This document shows, piece by piece, positions 8,272 through 22,416 of a stretch of 64,000 bases of DNA. Under the pieces are notes generated by a model, which searched no databases, had not been told where the DNA came from, and saw nothing but the letters and a program-made list of their open reading frames with translations. This stretch comes from Acidovorax sp. HDW3. GTDB taxonomy: Bacteria; Pseudomonadota; Gammaproteobacteria; Burkholderiales; Burkholderiaceae_C. Numbering within the stretch: position 1 is the stretch's first letter; each line of letters starts with the position of its first letter. The DNA lies in the NCBI RefSeq assembly GCF_011303755.1, contig NZ_CP049885.1:708001-772000 (forward strand), read 5' to 3'. A program made the position numbers and the translations under genes.

Positions 8272-9537
8272 TTCCGCCGCCAGGCTCTCGGCCCAGATGA
8301 GGGCGTTCATGTGCGCCATGTTCACCTGGTGGTTGGACAGGTGCAGGGCATCGGCGCAGCGGGCGAAGGCTTCGTCGTCACCGCTCTCGCAGGCGCGGGT
8401 CAGATCGAGGAAGGGGGCGAACACGCCCCGGTTGTGCAGCAGCGCATCCTGCACGCTGTCGGGCAGGGCGACCGATTCGAGGGCGCGGTCCATGGGCACG
8501 CCGAGCATCGCGTCGAGCAGCGAGAACACGCCGACGACGAAGGCGTTGTCGCACTCCTCGGGCGGCAGCAGCTCGGCGGCGAGCAGCTCCATCAGGCGCC
8601 CGCGCACCACGGCGGTCTGGCCGACGGCGGCGGGGGCGCCGTCCTTGCGCGAGGTGGTGAGCAGCAGCGCGGCCCAGCGAAAGAGCTTTTTCAGCCCCAG
8701 GATCATGACCGCGTGCCGGAACGAGGTGACCTCGCACGACAGGCCAAAGCCCGAGGAGTTGATGAAGCGCAGCAGGTTGAACGACAGCGTTGGGTCTTTT
8801 TTCAGCAGGTCTTCGATGTCCGCCGTGCTCGCCTGCTGGCGCACCAGGTTGATGAGCTGGATGATGGTCGCCTGCGAGGGCCGGATGGTCTTGGCCTTGA
8901 CGATGGCCGGCTGCGCAAACCAGTAGCCCTGAAAGAGCTTGACGCCCAGCAGCGCCATGCGCTCGTGCTGCTCGGCGGTTTCGACCTTCTCGGCCACGAT
9001 CTGCGCCTTGGGTGCGTGCAGGCGCACGTGCTTGACCAGCGGGCCCGAGAGCTCGGGCTTGAAGGCGGTCAGGTCGAGCTTGATGAAGGCCGCGTGCTGC
9101 AGCCAGCTGACGTAGGCCGGCAGCAGGGTGTTTTGGTTGAATGCCAGGCGAAAGCCGCGCTGGCGCAGGGCGTCGAAGGTGGGCAGGCGGTTGGCAATGT
9201 CTTCGGCCGTGGCCTGGGGGCCGAGGGTGGGGATTTCGAGCACCACCTTGTCGGGGTGGATGAGTTCGAGGTGGCCGCCCACCAGGCTGTCGTGGGTGCA
9301 GTTGATGAACACCGTCTTGCGCCCGACCAGGGCCTCGGAGCCGGCGTACGAGAGGGCGTTGAACAGCAGCGCCGCGTCGCTGGCGGCGGTGTGCGCGTGG
9401 TGCGCGGTCGAGCGGTCGAACAGCTCGTAGCCAAAGACGGCGCGGCTTTCATCGACGATGGCCTGGCGCGCAATGATGGCGTGGTCGCCGGTGCCTTCGT
9501 CGCTGCTGGGCGTCGGGTGGTCAGAGGTGCTCGTCAT
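8269..9537 (-). CDS. Degenerate EAL-HDOD signalling protein, copy 1
   Basis: YuxH-type (COG3434) protein of 422 residues: an N-terminal EAL-like domain (about 20-220) and a C-terminal HDOD domain (about 220-410). EAL landmarks are recognisable (GYELFDR, FINCTH, VLEIP, IKLD, VAEKVET, GYWFAQP), but the usual metal-binding Asp pair is replaced by LAFN, so phosphodiesterase activity is unlikely. HDOD is related to HD domains but lacks the catalytic HD pair. Such proteins serve as signalling adaptors. A close paralogue lies 50 bp upstream in the same direction, indicating tandem duplication. Confidence 0.9.
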   Translation of the reverse strand: MTSTSDHPTPSSDEGTGDHAIIARQAIVDESRAVFGYELFDRSTAHHAHTAASDAALLFNALSYAGSEALVGRKTVFINCTHDSLVGGHLELIHPDKVVLEIPTLGPQATAEDIANRLPTFDALRQRGFRLAFNQNTLLPAYVSWLQHAAFIKLDLTAFKPELSGPLVKHVRLHAPKAQIVAEKVETAEQHERMALLGVKLFQGYWFAQPAIVKAKTIRPSQATIIQLINLVRQQASTADIEDLLKKDPTLSFNLLRFINSSGFGLSCEVTSFRHAVMILGLKKLFRWAALLLTTSRKDGAPAAVGQTAVVRGRLMELLAAELLPPEECDNAFVVGVFSLLDAMLGVPMDRALESVALPDSVQDALLHNRGVFAPFLDLTRACESGDDEAFARCADALHLSNHQVNMAHMNALIWAESLAAE

Positions 9538-9587
9538 AGCGCAAGAAAGTATCGGTGCAGAGTAAAGCGGTGATTCTAGGGCGAAGC

Positions 9588-10847
9588 TTATTCTTCGCTG
9601 ACATGGTCGGCCCAGGCCAGGGCCTGCAGGTGCGCCATGTTGATTTGTGGGCTCGTCAGTTGCAAGGTGGCGGCGGCGCGGTCGAACATGGCGTCGTTGC
9701 TGCTCTCGCAGGCTTCGGCCAGGCTCAGCAGCTCGCCCAGCGGGCCGCTGCGCTGCAAGAGGGCGGCGGCCACGGCGTCGGGCACGGCCAGCAGGTTGAT
9801 GGCGTCTTGCATGGAGATGCCCAGCATCACGTCCAGCAGCGAGAAGATGCCGGTGACGAAGGCCTCGTCGGCCTGTTCGGCGCTCATGCTCTCCTGCGCC
9901 AGCAGCTCCATCAGGCGCCCGCGCACCACCGCCGTCTGCCCCACCGACGAGGGCACGCCGCTGTGGCGCGAGGCCGTGAGCAGCAGCGCCGCCCAGCGAA
10001 AGAGCTTTTTCAGCCCCATGAGCATGACGGCCTGGCGGAAGGAGGTGATCTCGCGCGTGAGGCCAAAGCCGGCGGAGTTGATCACGCGCATGAGGTTGAA
10101 GGCCAGGCCGGCGTCTTTCTTGAGCACTTCTTCGATGTCGTCGGTGCTCGCCTGTTTGCGCACCAGGTTGATGAGCTGCACGATGCTCGCCTGCCCCGGC
10201 GACAGCAGCTTGGCCTGCACCAGCGCCGGGCGCGCAAACCAGTAGCCCTGGAACAGCTGCACGCCCTGGCTCGATGCCATGTCGTACTGCTGCGCGGTTT
10301 CGACTTTTTCAGCAATCAGCTCGGCGTGCGAGTGGCGCCCGGCGTAGCTGATGAGCACCGCCACCTGGTCGGGCGCGAGCAGCGACAGGTCGAGCTTGAT
10401 GTAGTCGGCCAGCGGCAGCCAGGCGCTGTAGCTCGATTCGAGCACGGTGTGGTTGAAGGCGAGGTGAAAGCCGCGCTCGCGCAGGCCCTGCAAGATGGGC
10501 AGGCGCGCGGCGACTTCTTCTTTGGCCGCGTGGCCCAGGGGCGGGATTTCGAGCACGACTTTTTCGGGGTCGAGCAGCTCCAGGTGGCCACCGGCCAGGC
10601 TCTCGTGCGTGCAGTTGACAAAAATCAGCTTCTTGCCCACCAGCTCCTCGGTGCCCGCGTGCGAGAGCGCGGTGAACACCAGGATCACGTCCGACGCCGC
10701 CGTGTGCCCGGCGCTGCTGCGCGAACGGTTGAACAGCTCGTAGCCTACGACCGCCTGCTGCGCGTTGACGATGGCCTGGCGGGCAATCATGGCGATGGCC
10801 GATTGCGCGCCGCCGGCAGCGCTGGGGGTTTGGGGCTTGGTGGACAT
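9588..10847 (-). CDS. Degenerate EAL-HDOD signalling protein, copy 2
   Basis: The 419-residue paralogue of the downstream gene, alignable end to end with shared blocks such as KLFRWAALLLT, VGQTAVVRGRLMELLA and FQGYWFA. Here too the EAL Asp pair is replaced (LAFN). The start MSTKPQTPSAAGG is chosen over a much longer open frame that is antisense to the DUF455 gene. A TACAAT-like box on the minus strand near 10887-10892 may be its promoter. The N-terminal tail and the region around 125-150 differ most between the copies. Confidence 0.9.
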   Translation of the reverse strand: MSTKPQTPSAAGGAQSAIAMIARQAIVNAQQAVVGYELFNRSRSSAGHTAASDVILVFTALSHAGTEELVGKKLIFVNCTHESLAGGHLELLDPEKVVLEIPPLGHAAKEEVAARLPILQGLRERGFHLAFNHTVLESSYSAWLPLADYIKLDLSLLAPDQVAVLISYAGRHSHAELIAEKVETAQQYDMASSQGVQLFQGYWFARPALVQAKLLSPGQASIVQLINLVRKQASTDDIEEVLKKDAGLAFNLMRVINSAGFGLTREITSFRQAVMLMGLKKLFRWAALLLTASRHSGVPSSVGQTAVVRGRLMELLAQESMSAEQADEAFVTGIFSLLDVMLGISMQDAINLLAVPDAVAAALLQRSGPLGELLSLAEACESSNDAMFDRAAATLQLTSPQINMAHLQALAWADHVSEE

Positions 10848-10921
10848 GGTGACGACTGAAAAAAATCTGCAATTGCTAAGAGTGCTAATTGTAGGAAGGA
10901 AGCACCTGTGATCCGCCTGAT

Positions 10922-11725
10922 TTACACTTGCTGCTGCAGCCAGTCGAGTTCGGCCTCGGTAAAGCCGGCCTGGCGGCGGGCGGCGGTGTTCAGCGGCGGC
11001 TTGGGGCGCGGCGCGCCGTAGTGCTGCATCAGCTGCGCAAAATGCGCCTCGGCGTCCAGGCCCTGGCGCGCGCACAGCCAGCGGTACCAGTGGTTGCCGA
11101 TGGCGACGTGGCCGACCTCCTCGCGCAAGATGGTGTCGAGGATGTGGGCCGCCTCCAGCGCGTCGGGTGTCCCCACCTGGCGCAGCTTGGCCTGGATCAG
11201 CGGCGTGGCGTCGAGCCCGCGCGCTTCGAGCGTACGCGGCACCAGCGCCATGCGCGCGGTGGCGTCGTGCGCGGTTTTCTCGCACATCGTCCACAGGCCC
11301 TGGTGCGCGGGAAAGTCGCCATAGTCCCAGCCCATGCGGCGCAGCTGCGCGCGCAGCAGGCCAAAGTGCTGCGCCTCCTCGGCGGCAATGCGCAGCCAGT
11401 CGAGGTAGTAGGCCGGCGGCATGGCGTCAAAGCGCCAGACGGCGTCGAGCGCCAGGTTGATGGCGTTGAACTCGATGTGCGCAATCGCGTGCAGCAAGAT
11501 GGCGCGGCCTTCCGCCGTGGCCGGCGAGCGCCGCGCAACGTCGGTGTGTGCGCGCAGCTCGGGGCGCGGCGGGTGGCCCGGCAGCGGTGCGGGCAGGGCC
11601 TGCGGCTGAAAATGCTCTGCTATTGAAAAGTGAGCTGCTCGCGCTTGCATGTCAAGCGCTGCAGCCGCTTTTTCTTCAGGATCGGTGAGGGCTAAAACCT
11701 CTAGGGCGCGCTGGCGAAGTTCCAT
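10922..11725 (-). CDS. DUF455 ferritin-like protein
   Basis: Ferritin-like diiron-type protein of the DUF455 family; function unknown, although relatives resemble the MiaE-type fold. The 267-residue product shows ExxH-type metal-ligand helices: HIEFNAINLALDAVWRF, AAEEAQHF and REEVGHVAIGNHW. The start MELRQRALEVLAL was preferred because a TACAAT box lies seven bases upstream on this strand; an ATG eight codons earlier lies inside that box region. Residues about 18-38 (including KAAAALDMQARAAH) are encoded by an in-frame repeat copy. It is divergent from the gamma-carbonic-anhydrase gene and shares a palindromic promoter with it. Confidence 0.87.
   Translation of the reverse strand: MELRQRALEVLALTDPEEKAAAALDMQARAAHFSIAEHFQPQALPAPLPGHPPRPELRAHTDVARRSPATAEGRAILLHAIAHIEFNAINLALDAVWRFDAMPPAYYLDWLRIAAEEAQHFGLLRAQLRRMGWDYGDFPAHQGLWTMCEKTAHDATARMALVPRTLEARGLDATPLIQAKLRQVGTPDALEAAHILDTILREEVGHVAIGNHWYRWLCARQGLDAEAHFAQLMQHYGAPRPKPPLNTAARRQAGFTEAELDWLQQQV
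11611..11675. repeat. Dispersed palindromic repeat within the DUF455 coding region
   Basis: GAGCTGCTCGCGCTTG, a five-base loop, then CAAGCGCTGCAGC and a T-run, with CTATTGAAAAG on the outer flank. It is in frame near the N-terminus of the DUF455 gene and is translated as KAAAALDMQARAAHFSIAE. Confidence 0.75.
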
Positions 11726-11726
11726 C

Positions 11727-11740
11727 CCTACAATTGTAGG
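11727..11740. promoter_or_regulatory. Palindromic bidirectional -10 element
   Basis: CCTACAATTGTAGG is a perfect 14-bp palindrome. TACAAT read on the plus strand (11729-11734) faces the gamma-carbonic-anhydrase gene; the same hexamer on the minus strand (11738-11733) ends seven bases before the DUF455 ATG. It could be a shared promoter core or an operator. Confidence 0.5.
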
Positions 11741-11763
11741 TTTGCGCACAACGGAGGCTCGCC

Positions 11764-12288
11764 ATGGCGATATATGAATTGGACGGCGTCGCGCCCGAGG
11801 TACATGCCAGCGCCTGGGTGGCCGAAAGTGCCGAGGTGATGGGCAGCGTGACCCTGGAGGCCGATGCCAGCGTCTGGTTCGGCACCGTGGTGCGCGGCGA
11901 TTGCGACCGCATCCATATTGGCACGGGCAGCAACATCCAGGACGCGAGCGTGCTGCACGCCGACTTTGGCCAGCCCCTGGTCATAGGCAGCCACGTGACG
12001 GTGGGCCACCAGGCCATGCTGCACGGCTGCACGATTGGCGACGAGAGCCTGATCGGCATCGGCGCCGTGGTGCTCAACGGCGCCAGGATCGGCAAGAACT
12101 GCCTGGTGGGCGCTGGCGCCCTGGTGACCGAGGGCAAGGAATTTCCCGACGGCAGCATGATCCTGGGCAGCCCGGCCAAGGTGGTGCGCCCGCTCACGCC
12201 GGAGCAAATCGAGGGGCTGCGCCTGAGCGCGCAGCATTACGTGGACAACGCGCGGCGCTTCAAGAGCGGCCTGCGCAAGATTGGTTGA
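11764..12288 (+). CDS. Gamma-carbonic-anhydrase-like (YrdA type) hexapeptide protein
   Basis: Left-handed beta-helix trimer of the gamma-carbonic anhydrase/YrdA family; metal-dependent, but activity is not proven for most members. The 174-residue product shows repeated hexapeptide units (I/V-G-x-x) and the metal-ligand histidines in VLHADFG and [17 protein letters not shown] is an ideal ribosome binding site seven bases before ATG. It is followed after 12 bases by hslO, suggesting an operon. Confidence 0.93.
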   Translation: MAIYELDGVAPEVHASAWVAESAEVMGSVTLEADASVWFGTVVRGDCDRIHIGTGSNIQDASVLHADFGQPLVIGSHVTVGHQAMLHGCTIGDESLIGIGAVVLNGARIGKNCLVGAGALVTEGKEFPDGSMILGSPAKVVRPLTPEQIEGLRLSAQHYVDNARRFKSGLRKIG

Positions 12289-12300
12289 TGGAAGTGTTTC

Positions 12301-13281
12301 GTGTCTGAACTGCACAAGTTTTTGTTTGACGGCCTGCCGGTGCGCGGCGCCATCGTGCGCCTGACGGATGCCTGGGCCGAGGTGCAGCAGCGCCGCGCCG
12401 GCAACAGCGACACCGGCGCCTACCCCGCGCCCGTATCGGCGCTGCTCGGCGAGATGCTCGCTGCCGGCCTGCTGATGCAGTCGAGCATCAAATTCAACGG
12501 CGCCCTCATCCTGCAGGTGCAGGGCGACGGCCCGGTCAAGCTCGCCGTGGCCGAGCTGCAGCCCGACCTGGCGCTGCGCGCCACGGCCACGGTGCGCGGC
12601 GCCGTGCCCGATGGGGCGGGCTTTGCCGCCATGGTCAACGCCGGTGGCGCCGGGCGTTGCGCCATCACCCTCGACCCGGCCGAGCGCCTGCCGGGCCAGC
12701 AGCCCTACCAGGGCGTGGTGCCGCTGCACAGCGTGGAGGGGGAAAAATTCCAGAATTTGGCGCAGGCGCTGCAGTTCTACATGCTGCAGTCCGAGCAGCT
12801 CGACACCACCTTGGTGCTGGCGGCCAACGAGCGCGTGGCCGCCGGTCTGCTGGTGCAGCGGATGCCGCTCAAGGGCGCGGCCAACCTGGGGGCGGGCCAG
12901 GAGGGCGAGCGTGACGCCATCGGCGCCAACGAGGACTACAACCGCATTGCCCACCTGGCAGCGAGCCTGACGCGCGAGGAGCTGCTGACGCTGGACGTGG
13001 ACACTATCTTGCACCGCCTGTTCTGGGAGGAGGGGTTGCTGCGTTTCGTGCCGCAAGAGGGCGCGAGCGGCCCGCGCTTTGCCTGCCGCTGCTCGCGCTC
13101 GCGCGTGGGCGCCATGCTGCGCAACCTGGGCGCCGAGGAGGTGCAGTCCATCGTCGCCGAGCAGGGCCAGATCGAGGTGGGTTGCGAGTTTTGCGGCCAG
13201 CAGTACCACTTTGACGCCGTCGATGCTGCCCAGCTGCTGGCTGCCGGCCCGCAGCCGCCCAGCAGCAGCGCGGTGCAATAA
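12301..13281 (+). CDS. hslO: Hsp33 redox-regulated chaperone
   Basis: Cytosolic holdase activated by oxidation. The 326-residue product has the N-terminal Hsp33 fold and the C-terminal zinc redox switch made of CRC (about 261-263) and CEFC (about 295-298). It starts with GTG at 12301; the nearby ATG at 12289 is in another frame and stops at once. Pairing with the gamma-carbonic-anhydrase-like gene is plausible but of unknown meaning. Confidence 0.95.
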   Translation: MSELHKFLFDGLPVRGAIVRLTDAWAEVQQRRAGNSDTGAYPAPVSALLGEMLAAGLLMQSSIKFNGALILQVQGDGPVKLAVAELQPDLALRATATVRGAVPDGAGFAAMVNAGGAGRCAITLDPAERLPGQQPYQGVVPLHSVEGEKFQNLAQALQFYMLQSEQLDTTLVLAANERVAAGLLVQRMPLKGAANLGAGQEGERDAIGANEDYNRIAHLAASLTREELLTLDVDTILHRLFWEEGLLRFVPQEGASGPRFACRCSRSRVGAMLRNLGAEEVQSIVAEQGQIEVGCEFCGQQYHFDAVDAAQLLAAGPQPPSSSAVQ

Positions 13282-13362
13282 ATTTTTTCAGGGTGCTACA
13301 GGGGCAGCGACAATAGCCCCCTTTCGTCGTTTCCGAAACCATCCCACAAGGAGACTTTGTTC

Positions 13363-14124
13363 ATGCGTAAAACCCTGCTTGCACTGGCCATTACCACCCT
13401 GGCCGGCTCTGCCCTGGCGGCTGACCTGCGCGTCGGCCTGAACCCGGCCTACGAGCCGTTTGAATCCAAAACGCCCACGGGCGAGATCGTCGGCTTTGAC
13501 GTGGATATTGCCAACGCCCTGTGCGCGCAGCTGCAGCGCAAGTGCGTGTTCGTCGAATCCGAGTGGGATTCCATCATTGCCGGCCTGCAGGCCAAGAAGT
13601 ACGACGTGGTGATCAGCTCCATGTCGATCACGCCCGAGCGTGCGCGTGTGGTGGACTTTACCCAGCGCTACTACAAGACGCCGAGCGCCATCGTGGTGAA
13701 AAAAGGCACCCAGTACGACGGCCCGGCCTCGCTCAAGGGCAAGAAAATTGGTGTGCTCAAGGGCAGCACGCAAGAAAAATGGGCCCTGGGTGAATTGAAG
13801 CCCGCCGGCGTCACCGTCGTGCCCTACCAGTCGCAAGACCAGGTGTACCTGGACATCAAGGCCGGCCGCCTGGATGGCACGGTGGCCGACAAGGTCGAGG
13901 TCAACGGCGGCTTCCTGCGCAAGCCCGAGGGCCAGGACTACGGCTACGTCGGCCACGACCAGTACGAGCCCAAGTACTACGGTGAAGGCATCGGTATCGC
14001 CATGCGCAAAGGCCAGGGCGACCTGAAGAAGCAGCTCAACGACGCCATCACCACCATCCGTAGCAACGGTACCTACGACAAGATTGCCAAGAAGTACTTC
14101 GACTTCGATCCCTACGGCAAGTGA
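13363..14124 (+). CDS. Polar amino acid ABC transporter substrate-binding protein
   Basis: Periplasmic binding protein of the HisJ/ArgT/GlnH family (SBP_bac_3), probably for basic amino acids. The 253-residue precursor has a signal peptide MRKTLLALAITTLAGSALAA and mature start DLRVGLNPAYEPFESK. Family motifs GFDVDIANAL, SEWDSIIAGLQAKKYD and SMSITPER follow. AAGGAG lies nine bases before this ATG, which decides against an in-frame TTG at 13357. It heads a four-gene transporter operon. GACAATAG near 13310 is a candidate -10. Confidence 0.95.
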   Translation: MRKTLLALAITTLAGSALAADLRVGLNPAYEPFESKTPTGEIVGFDVDIANALCAQLQRKCVFVESEWDSIIAGLQAKKYDVVISSMSITPERARVVDFTQRYYKTPSAIVVKKGTQYDGPASLKGKKIGVLKGSTQEKWALGELKPAGVTVVPYQSQDQVYLDIKAGRLDGTVADKVEVNGGFLRKPEGQDYGYVGHDQYEPKYYGEGIGIAMRKGQGDLKKQLNDAITTIRSNGTYDKIAKKYFDFDPYGK

Positions 14125-14184
14125 TGCCCCTGGCGCACCGCCCGCGCAGCTGCGCTGCGCACGGTGCGCCGTTTTGTTTTTCCC

Positions 14185-14874
14185 ATGAGTGATTACTACA
14201 TTGCCATCCTGCAGGGCTCGCTGCTGACGGTGTCCGTCTCGCTGGCCTCGCTGGCCGTGGCCACGCTGCTGGGCCTGGTGGGCGCGGCGGCCAAACTCTC
14301 CGGGCGGCGCCCGCTGGTGTGGGCCGCCAGCACCTACACCACCGTGGTGCGCGGCATTCCTGAGCTGCTCATGATGCTGCTGGTGTTCTACGGCGGCGCC
14401 ATCGGCCTGAACAATCTGCTGGAGTTGCTGGGCAACCCCGACGGTGTCGATCTCGACCCCTTTGTCGCTGGCGTGCTCACCATTGGCTTCATCTACGGCG
14501 CCTATATGACCGAGACCTTTCGCGGCGCCATCCTGGCCATCCCCAAGGGGCAGATGGAGGCCGCCTGGGCCTTTGGCATGGGGCGGTTGCAGACGTTCTT
14601 GCGCATCACCTTGCCGCAAATGGTGCGCTACGCGCTGCCGAGCTTTACCAACAACTGGCTGGTCCTCATCAAGGCGACGGCGCTGGTCAGCCTCATTGGC
14701 CTGCACGACATGACCTACCTGGCCAAGCAGTCCAGCGCCTCGCAGCGCGAGCCCTTTGCCTTCTTCCTCTTCACGGCGGCGATCTACCTGATCTACACCT
14801 CGATTTCGCTGTGGGCGCTCAAGCGTGTGAGTGCGCGCTACAGCCTGGGCAGCGACAAGGTGCAGCTGCAATGA
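14185..14874 (+). CDS. Polar amino acid ABC transporter permease (HisQ type)
   Basis: Inner-membrane permease of the HisMQ family, 229 residues with about five helices. The EAA loop appears as MEAAWAFGMGRLQTFLRITLP. The start MSDYYIAILQGSLLT was chosen over an upstream in-frame GTG because it aligns with the family. Its TGA overlaps the next permease's ATG (ATGA), indicating translational coupling. Confidence 0.95.
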   Translation: MSDYYIAILQGSLLTVSVSLASLAVATLLGLVGAAAKLSGRRPLVWAASTYTTVVRGIPELLMMLLVFYGGAIGLNNLLELLGNPDGVDLDPFVAGVLTIGFIYGAYMTETFRGAILAIPKGQMEAAWAFGMGRLQTFLRITLPQMVRYALPSFTNNWLVLIKATALVSLIGLHDMTYLAKQSSASQREPFAFFLFTAAIYLIYTSISLWALKRVSARYSLGSDKVQLQ

Positions 14875-15584
14875 ACTGGAGCGTGATTTTTGAACCCGAG
14901 ACCCTGGCGCTGTACGGCGAGGGCCTCATCGTCACGCTGCAGCTGACGCTCTACAGCCTCTCGGTGGGCGCGCTGCTGGCGCTGTTGTGCGCCCTGGCGC
15001 TGGTGAGCCCGCGCGCCTGGTTGCGCTGGCCGGCGCAGACCTTCACCTACTTCATGCGCGGCACACCGCTGCTCATTCAGGTGTATTTGATCTACTACGG
15101 CGTCGCCCAGCTGGAATGGGTGCAGGCGCACTGGGACGACGTCTGGCCCTGGACGCACTTCAAGGAGCCGTTCTTCTGCACCCTGCTGTCGTTCGCGCTG
15201 AACACGGCGGCCTACACCGCCGAGACGCTGGCCGGCTCCATCCGAGAGACCAGCAAGGGCGAGGTCGAGGCCGCACGCGCCATGGGAATGGGCCCGTGGC
15301 AGCTCATGCGCCGCATCGTGCTGCCCAGCGCCATCCGTCGCATGTTGCCGGCCTACGGCAACGAGGTGGTGATGATGCTGCACAGCTCCAGCCTGGCGAG
15401 CACGGTGCCGGCGCTCCTGGATCTGACGGGCGCGGCCAGCCGCGTGTACGCCGATTTTTTCCTGCCCTTCGAGGCCTATCTGTTCGCCGCCGCCATCTAC
15501 CTGTGCATCACCTTTGCCCTGCTCGGCTGCTCCAAGCTGCTGGAGCGGCGCTTCCTCGGCTACCTGGCGCCGCGCAAACATTGA
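14871..15584 (+). CDS. Polar amino acid ABC transporter permease (HisM type)
   Basis: Second permease of the heterodimeric importer, 237 residues. The EAA loop reads [39 protein letters not shown] is the typical N-terminal loop of this family. The start is fixed by the ATGA overlap with the preceding gene. It is followed after ten bases by the ATPase gene. Confidence 0.95.
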   Translation: MNWSVIFEPETLALYGEGLIVTLQLTLYSLSVGALLALLCALALVSPRAWLRWPAQTFTYFMRGTPLLIQVYLIYYGVAQLEWVQAHWDDVWPWTHFKEPFFCTLLSFALNTAAYTAETLAGSIRETSKGEVEAARAMGMGPWQLMRRIVLPSAIRRMLPAYGNEVVMMLHSSSLASTVPALLDLTGAASRVYADFFLPFEAYLFAAAIYLCITFALLGCSKLLERRFLGYLAPRKH

Positions 15585-15594
15585 CCCCCCAGAC

Positions 15595-16368
<774 letters not shown>

Positions 16369-16378
16369 TTGCTATCAA

Positions 16379-16425
16379 AAAAATAGCTGCTAGCGCTTGT
16401 CTGGCAAGCGCTAGCAGCTATTTTT
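16379..16425. repeat. Full-length dispersed palindromic repeat; likely bidirectional terminator
   Basis: Perfect 21-bp arms, beginning AAAAATAGCTGCTAGCGCTTG and closing with CAAGCGCTAGCAGC plus TATTTTT, around a five-base loop. A-run and T-run edges make it terminator-like on both strands, between the converging HisP-type gene and ftsB. The tail ATGCCTGAA downstream recurs at the 40-kb copy. This is the best reference copy in the window. Confidence 0.92.
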
Positions 16426-16436
16426 ATGCCTGAATT

Positions 16437-16721
16437 TCAGGGCTTGGGCGGCGCTACGTGGACGTACACCTCGCCGGGCTTGACCATGCCCAGCTCGTAG
16501 CGCGCCTTTTCTTCCACCATGTCCAGGCCCTCTTTCAGGTCGTTGACCTCGGACTGAAGACGTTCATTTTTTTGGCGTGCCTGGTCGTTGGCAGCCTGTT
16601 GTTCGGCAATGCGCTGCTGCATATCGCGCACGTGGTGCACGCTGCCGCGCCCTGTCCACAGCTGGGCGTGGATGGCACCGAGCAGGGCCAGCAGCACCAG
16701 GGGGACGAGGCGGGCAACCAT
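16437..16721 (-). CDS. ftsB: Cell division protein FtsB
   Basis: Small bitopic divisome protein that forms a complex with FtsL and FtsQ. The 94-residue product has one N-terminal membrane helix (about 4-20) and a coiled coil (about 28-70: MQQRIAEQQAANDQARQKNE), then the conserved EEKARYELGMVKPGE segment. It lies 18 bp downstream of eno on the same strand, the usual eno-ftsB arrangement. Confidence 0.95.
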   Translation of the reverse strand: MVARLVPLVLLALLGAIHAQLWTGRGSVHHVRDMQQRIAEQQAANDQARQKNERLQSEVNDLKEGLDMVEEKARYELGMVKPGEVYVHVAPPKP

Positions 16722-16739
16722 GGCAGCAGCGCAGGCGCT

Positions 16740-18035
<1,296 letters not shown>

Positions 18036-18065
18036 TTAGGTTGCTTGAAATCGGGGTGTTTTATG

Positions 18066-18122
18066 AATCAAAACGGCCTGTAAGGCGCTTCTGTCAAGCG
18101 CGAGCAGCTATCGAAATAATAG
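18066..18122. repeat. Dispersed palindromic repeat between kdsA and eno
   Basis: GTAAGGCGCTTCTGTCAAGCGCGAGCAGCTATCGAAATAATAG resembles the repeat: a degenerate left arm, an intact right arm CAAGCGCGAGCAGCTATC and an A/T-rich flank. It lies between kdsA and eno on the transcribed strand and could reduce read-through or stabilise an mRNA end. Confidence 0.75.
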
Positions 18123-18127
18123 TAATT

Positions 18128-18985
18128 TCAGGCCGCAAAGTCGTTTTCCAGGAAGCCGGATTTTTTCGTCACGGCATCGAGCGCGACCAGGTTCTGCAGC
18201 AGCGCGCGCACGTGCTTGAGCGGCACGGCGTTGGGCCCGTCCGACCAGGCTTCGGCCGGCCGGGGGTGCACTTCCATGAACAGGCCGGCCACGCCGACGG
18301 CGACGCCCGCGCGTGCCAGCACCGGCACCATCTCGCGCGCGCCGCCGCTCACCTGGCCCAGGCCGCCGGGCTTTTGCACCGAGTGCGTCACGTCAAAGAC
18401 GACGGGCGCGCCGGACTTGCGCATCTCGGCCAGGCTGGTCATGTCGGCCACCAGGTTGTTGTAGCCAAAGCTCACGCCGCGCTCGCAGGCGAGGAAGCGG
18501 TCTTCCGACAGGCCCACTTCCGCAGCGGCGGCGCGCGCCTTGTCGATGACGTTCTTCATGTCCCAGGGGGCGAGGAACTGGCCCTTCTTGATGTTCACCG
18601 GCTTGCCCGACTGCGCCACGGCGCGGATGAAGTCGGTCTGGCGGCACAGAAATGCGGGGGTTTGCAGCACATCGACCACGCTCGCCACCTCGGCCACCTG
18701 CGCGGCGTCGTGCACGTCGGTGAGGATGGGCAGCTGCAGTTGGCGGCGCACTTCATCGAGGATGTTCAGGCCCGCCTCCATGCCCACACCGCGCTGGCTG
18801 CAGCCCGACGAGCGGTTGGCCTTGTCAAAGCTGCCTTTGTAGATCAGCGGCACGCCCAGCGCGGCGCAGTCTTGCTTGAGCTGGCCGGCCACGTCGAGCG
18901 ACATTTGCAGCCCCTCGATGGAGCAGGTGCCGGCGATGAGGAAAAAGGGGTGATCGAGGCCGACTTCAAAACCGCACAGTTGCAT
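18128..18985 (-). CDS. kdsA: 3-deoxy-8-phosphooctulonate synthase
   Basis: Condenses arabinose-5-phosphate with phosphoenolpyruvate to Kdo-8-phosphate for lipopolysaccharide inner core. The 285-residue product shows [47 protein letters not shown] and [12 protein letters not shown]. The start [19 protein letters not shown] lies three bases after the pyrG stop, so the two are co-transcribed and probably coupled. Confidence 0.96.
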   Translation of the reverse strand: MQLCGFEVGLDHPFFLIAGTCSIEGLQMSLDVAGQLKQDCAALGVPLIYKGSFDKANRSSGCSQRGVGMEAGLNILDEVRRQLQLPILTDVHDAAQVAEVASVVDVLQTPAFLCRQTDFIRAVAQSGKPVNIKKGQFLAPWDMKNVIDKARAAAAEVGLSEDRFLACERGVSFGYNNLVADMTSLAEMRKSGAPVVFDVTHSVQKPGGLGQVSGGAREMVPVLARAGVAVGVAGLFMEVHPRPAEAWSDGPNAVPLKHVRALLQNLVALDAVTKKSGFLENDFAA

Positions 18986-18988
18986 GGC

Positions 18989-21969
<2,981 letters not shown>

Positions 21970-21973
<4 letters not shown>

Positions 21974-22416
21974 AACTCGACCTCAAAATCCTCGACCCCC
22001 GCATGGCAGCGCAGTTGCCGGCCTACGCCACGCCCGGCAGCGCCGGCCTGGACTTGCGTGCTTGCATCGATGCACCGCTGACCCTGGCGCCCAACGCCTG
22101 GCAGCTCGTGCCCACCGGCATCGCCATTTACCTGCAAGACCCTGGCTACGCCGCCATGATCCTGCCGCGTTCCGGCCTGGGGCATAAGCATGGCATTGTG
22201 CTGGGCAACCTGGTGGGCCTGATCGACAGCGACTACCAGGGCCAGCTCATGGTCAGCGCCTGGAACCGCAGCGATACGCCCTACACGCTGCAACCGCTCG
22301 AACGCCTGGCGCAGCTGGTGATCGTGCCGGTGGTGCAGGCGCAGTTCAACGTCGTGACCGACTTTGCCCCCACCGAGCGCGGCGAGGGCGGGTACGGCTC
22401 CACCGGGCATCAATAA
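21970..22416 (+). CDS. dut: Deoxyuridine 5'-triphosphate nucleotidohydrolase
   Basis: dUTPase, trimeric, hydrolyses dUTP to dUMP and keeps uracil out of DNA. The 148-residue product shows the five family motifs: [36 protein letters not shown] and the C-terminal P-loop-like [10 protein letters not shown]. The start is fixed by the ATGA overlap with coaBC; coaBC-dut is a widespread gene pair. Confidence 0.97.

Noticed and set aside
13285-13330. GGGGC...GCCCC hairpin after hslO as a terminator
   Set aside because: The stem is only five base pairs without a U-run, and the same bases overlap a likely -10 for the amino acid transporter.
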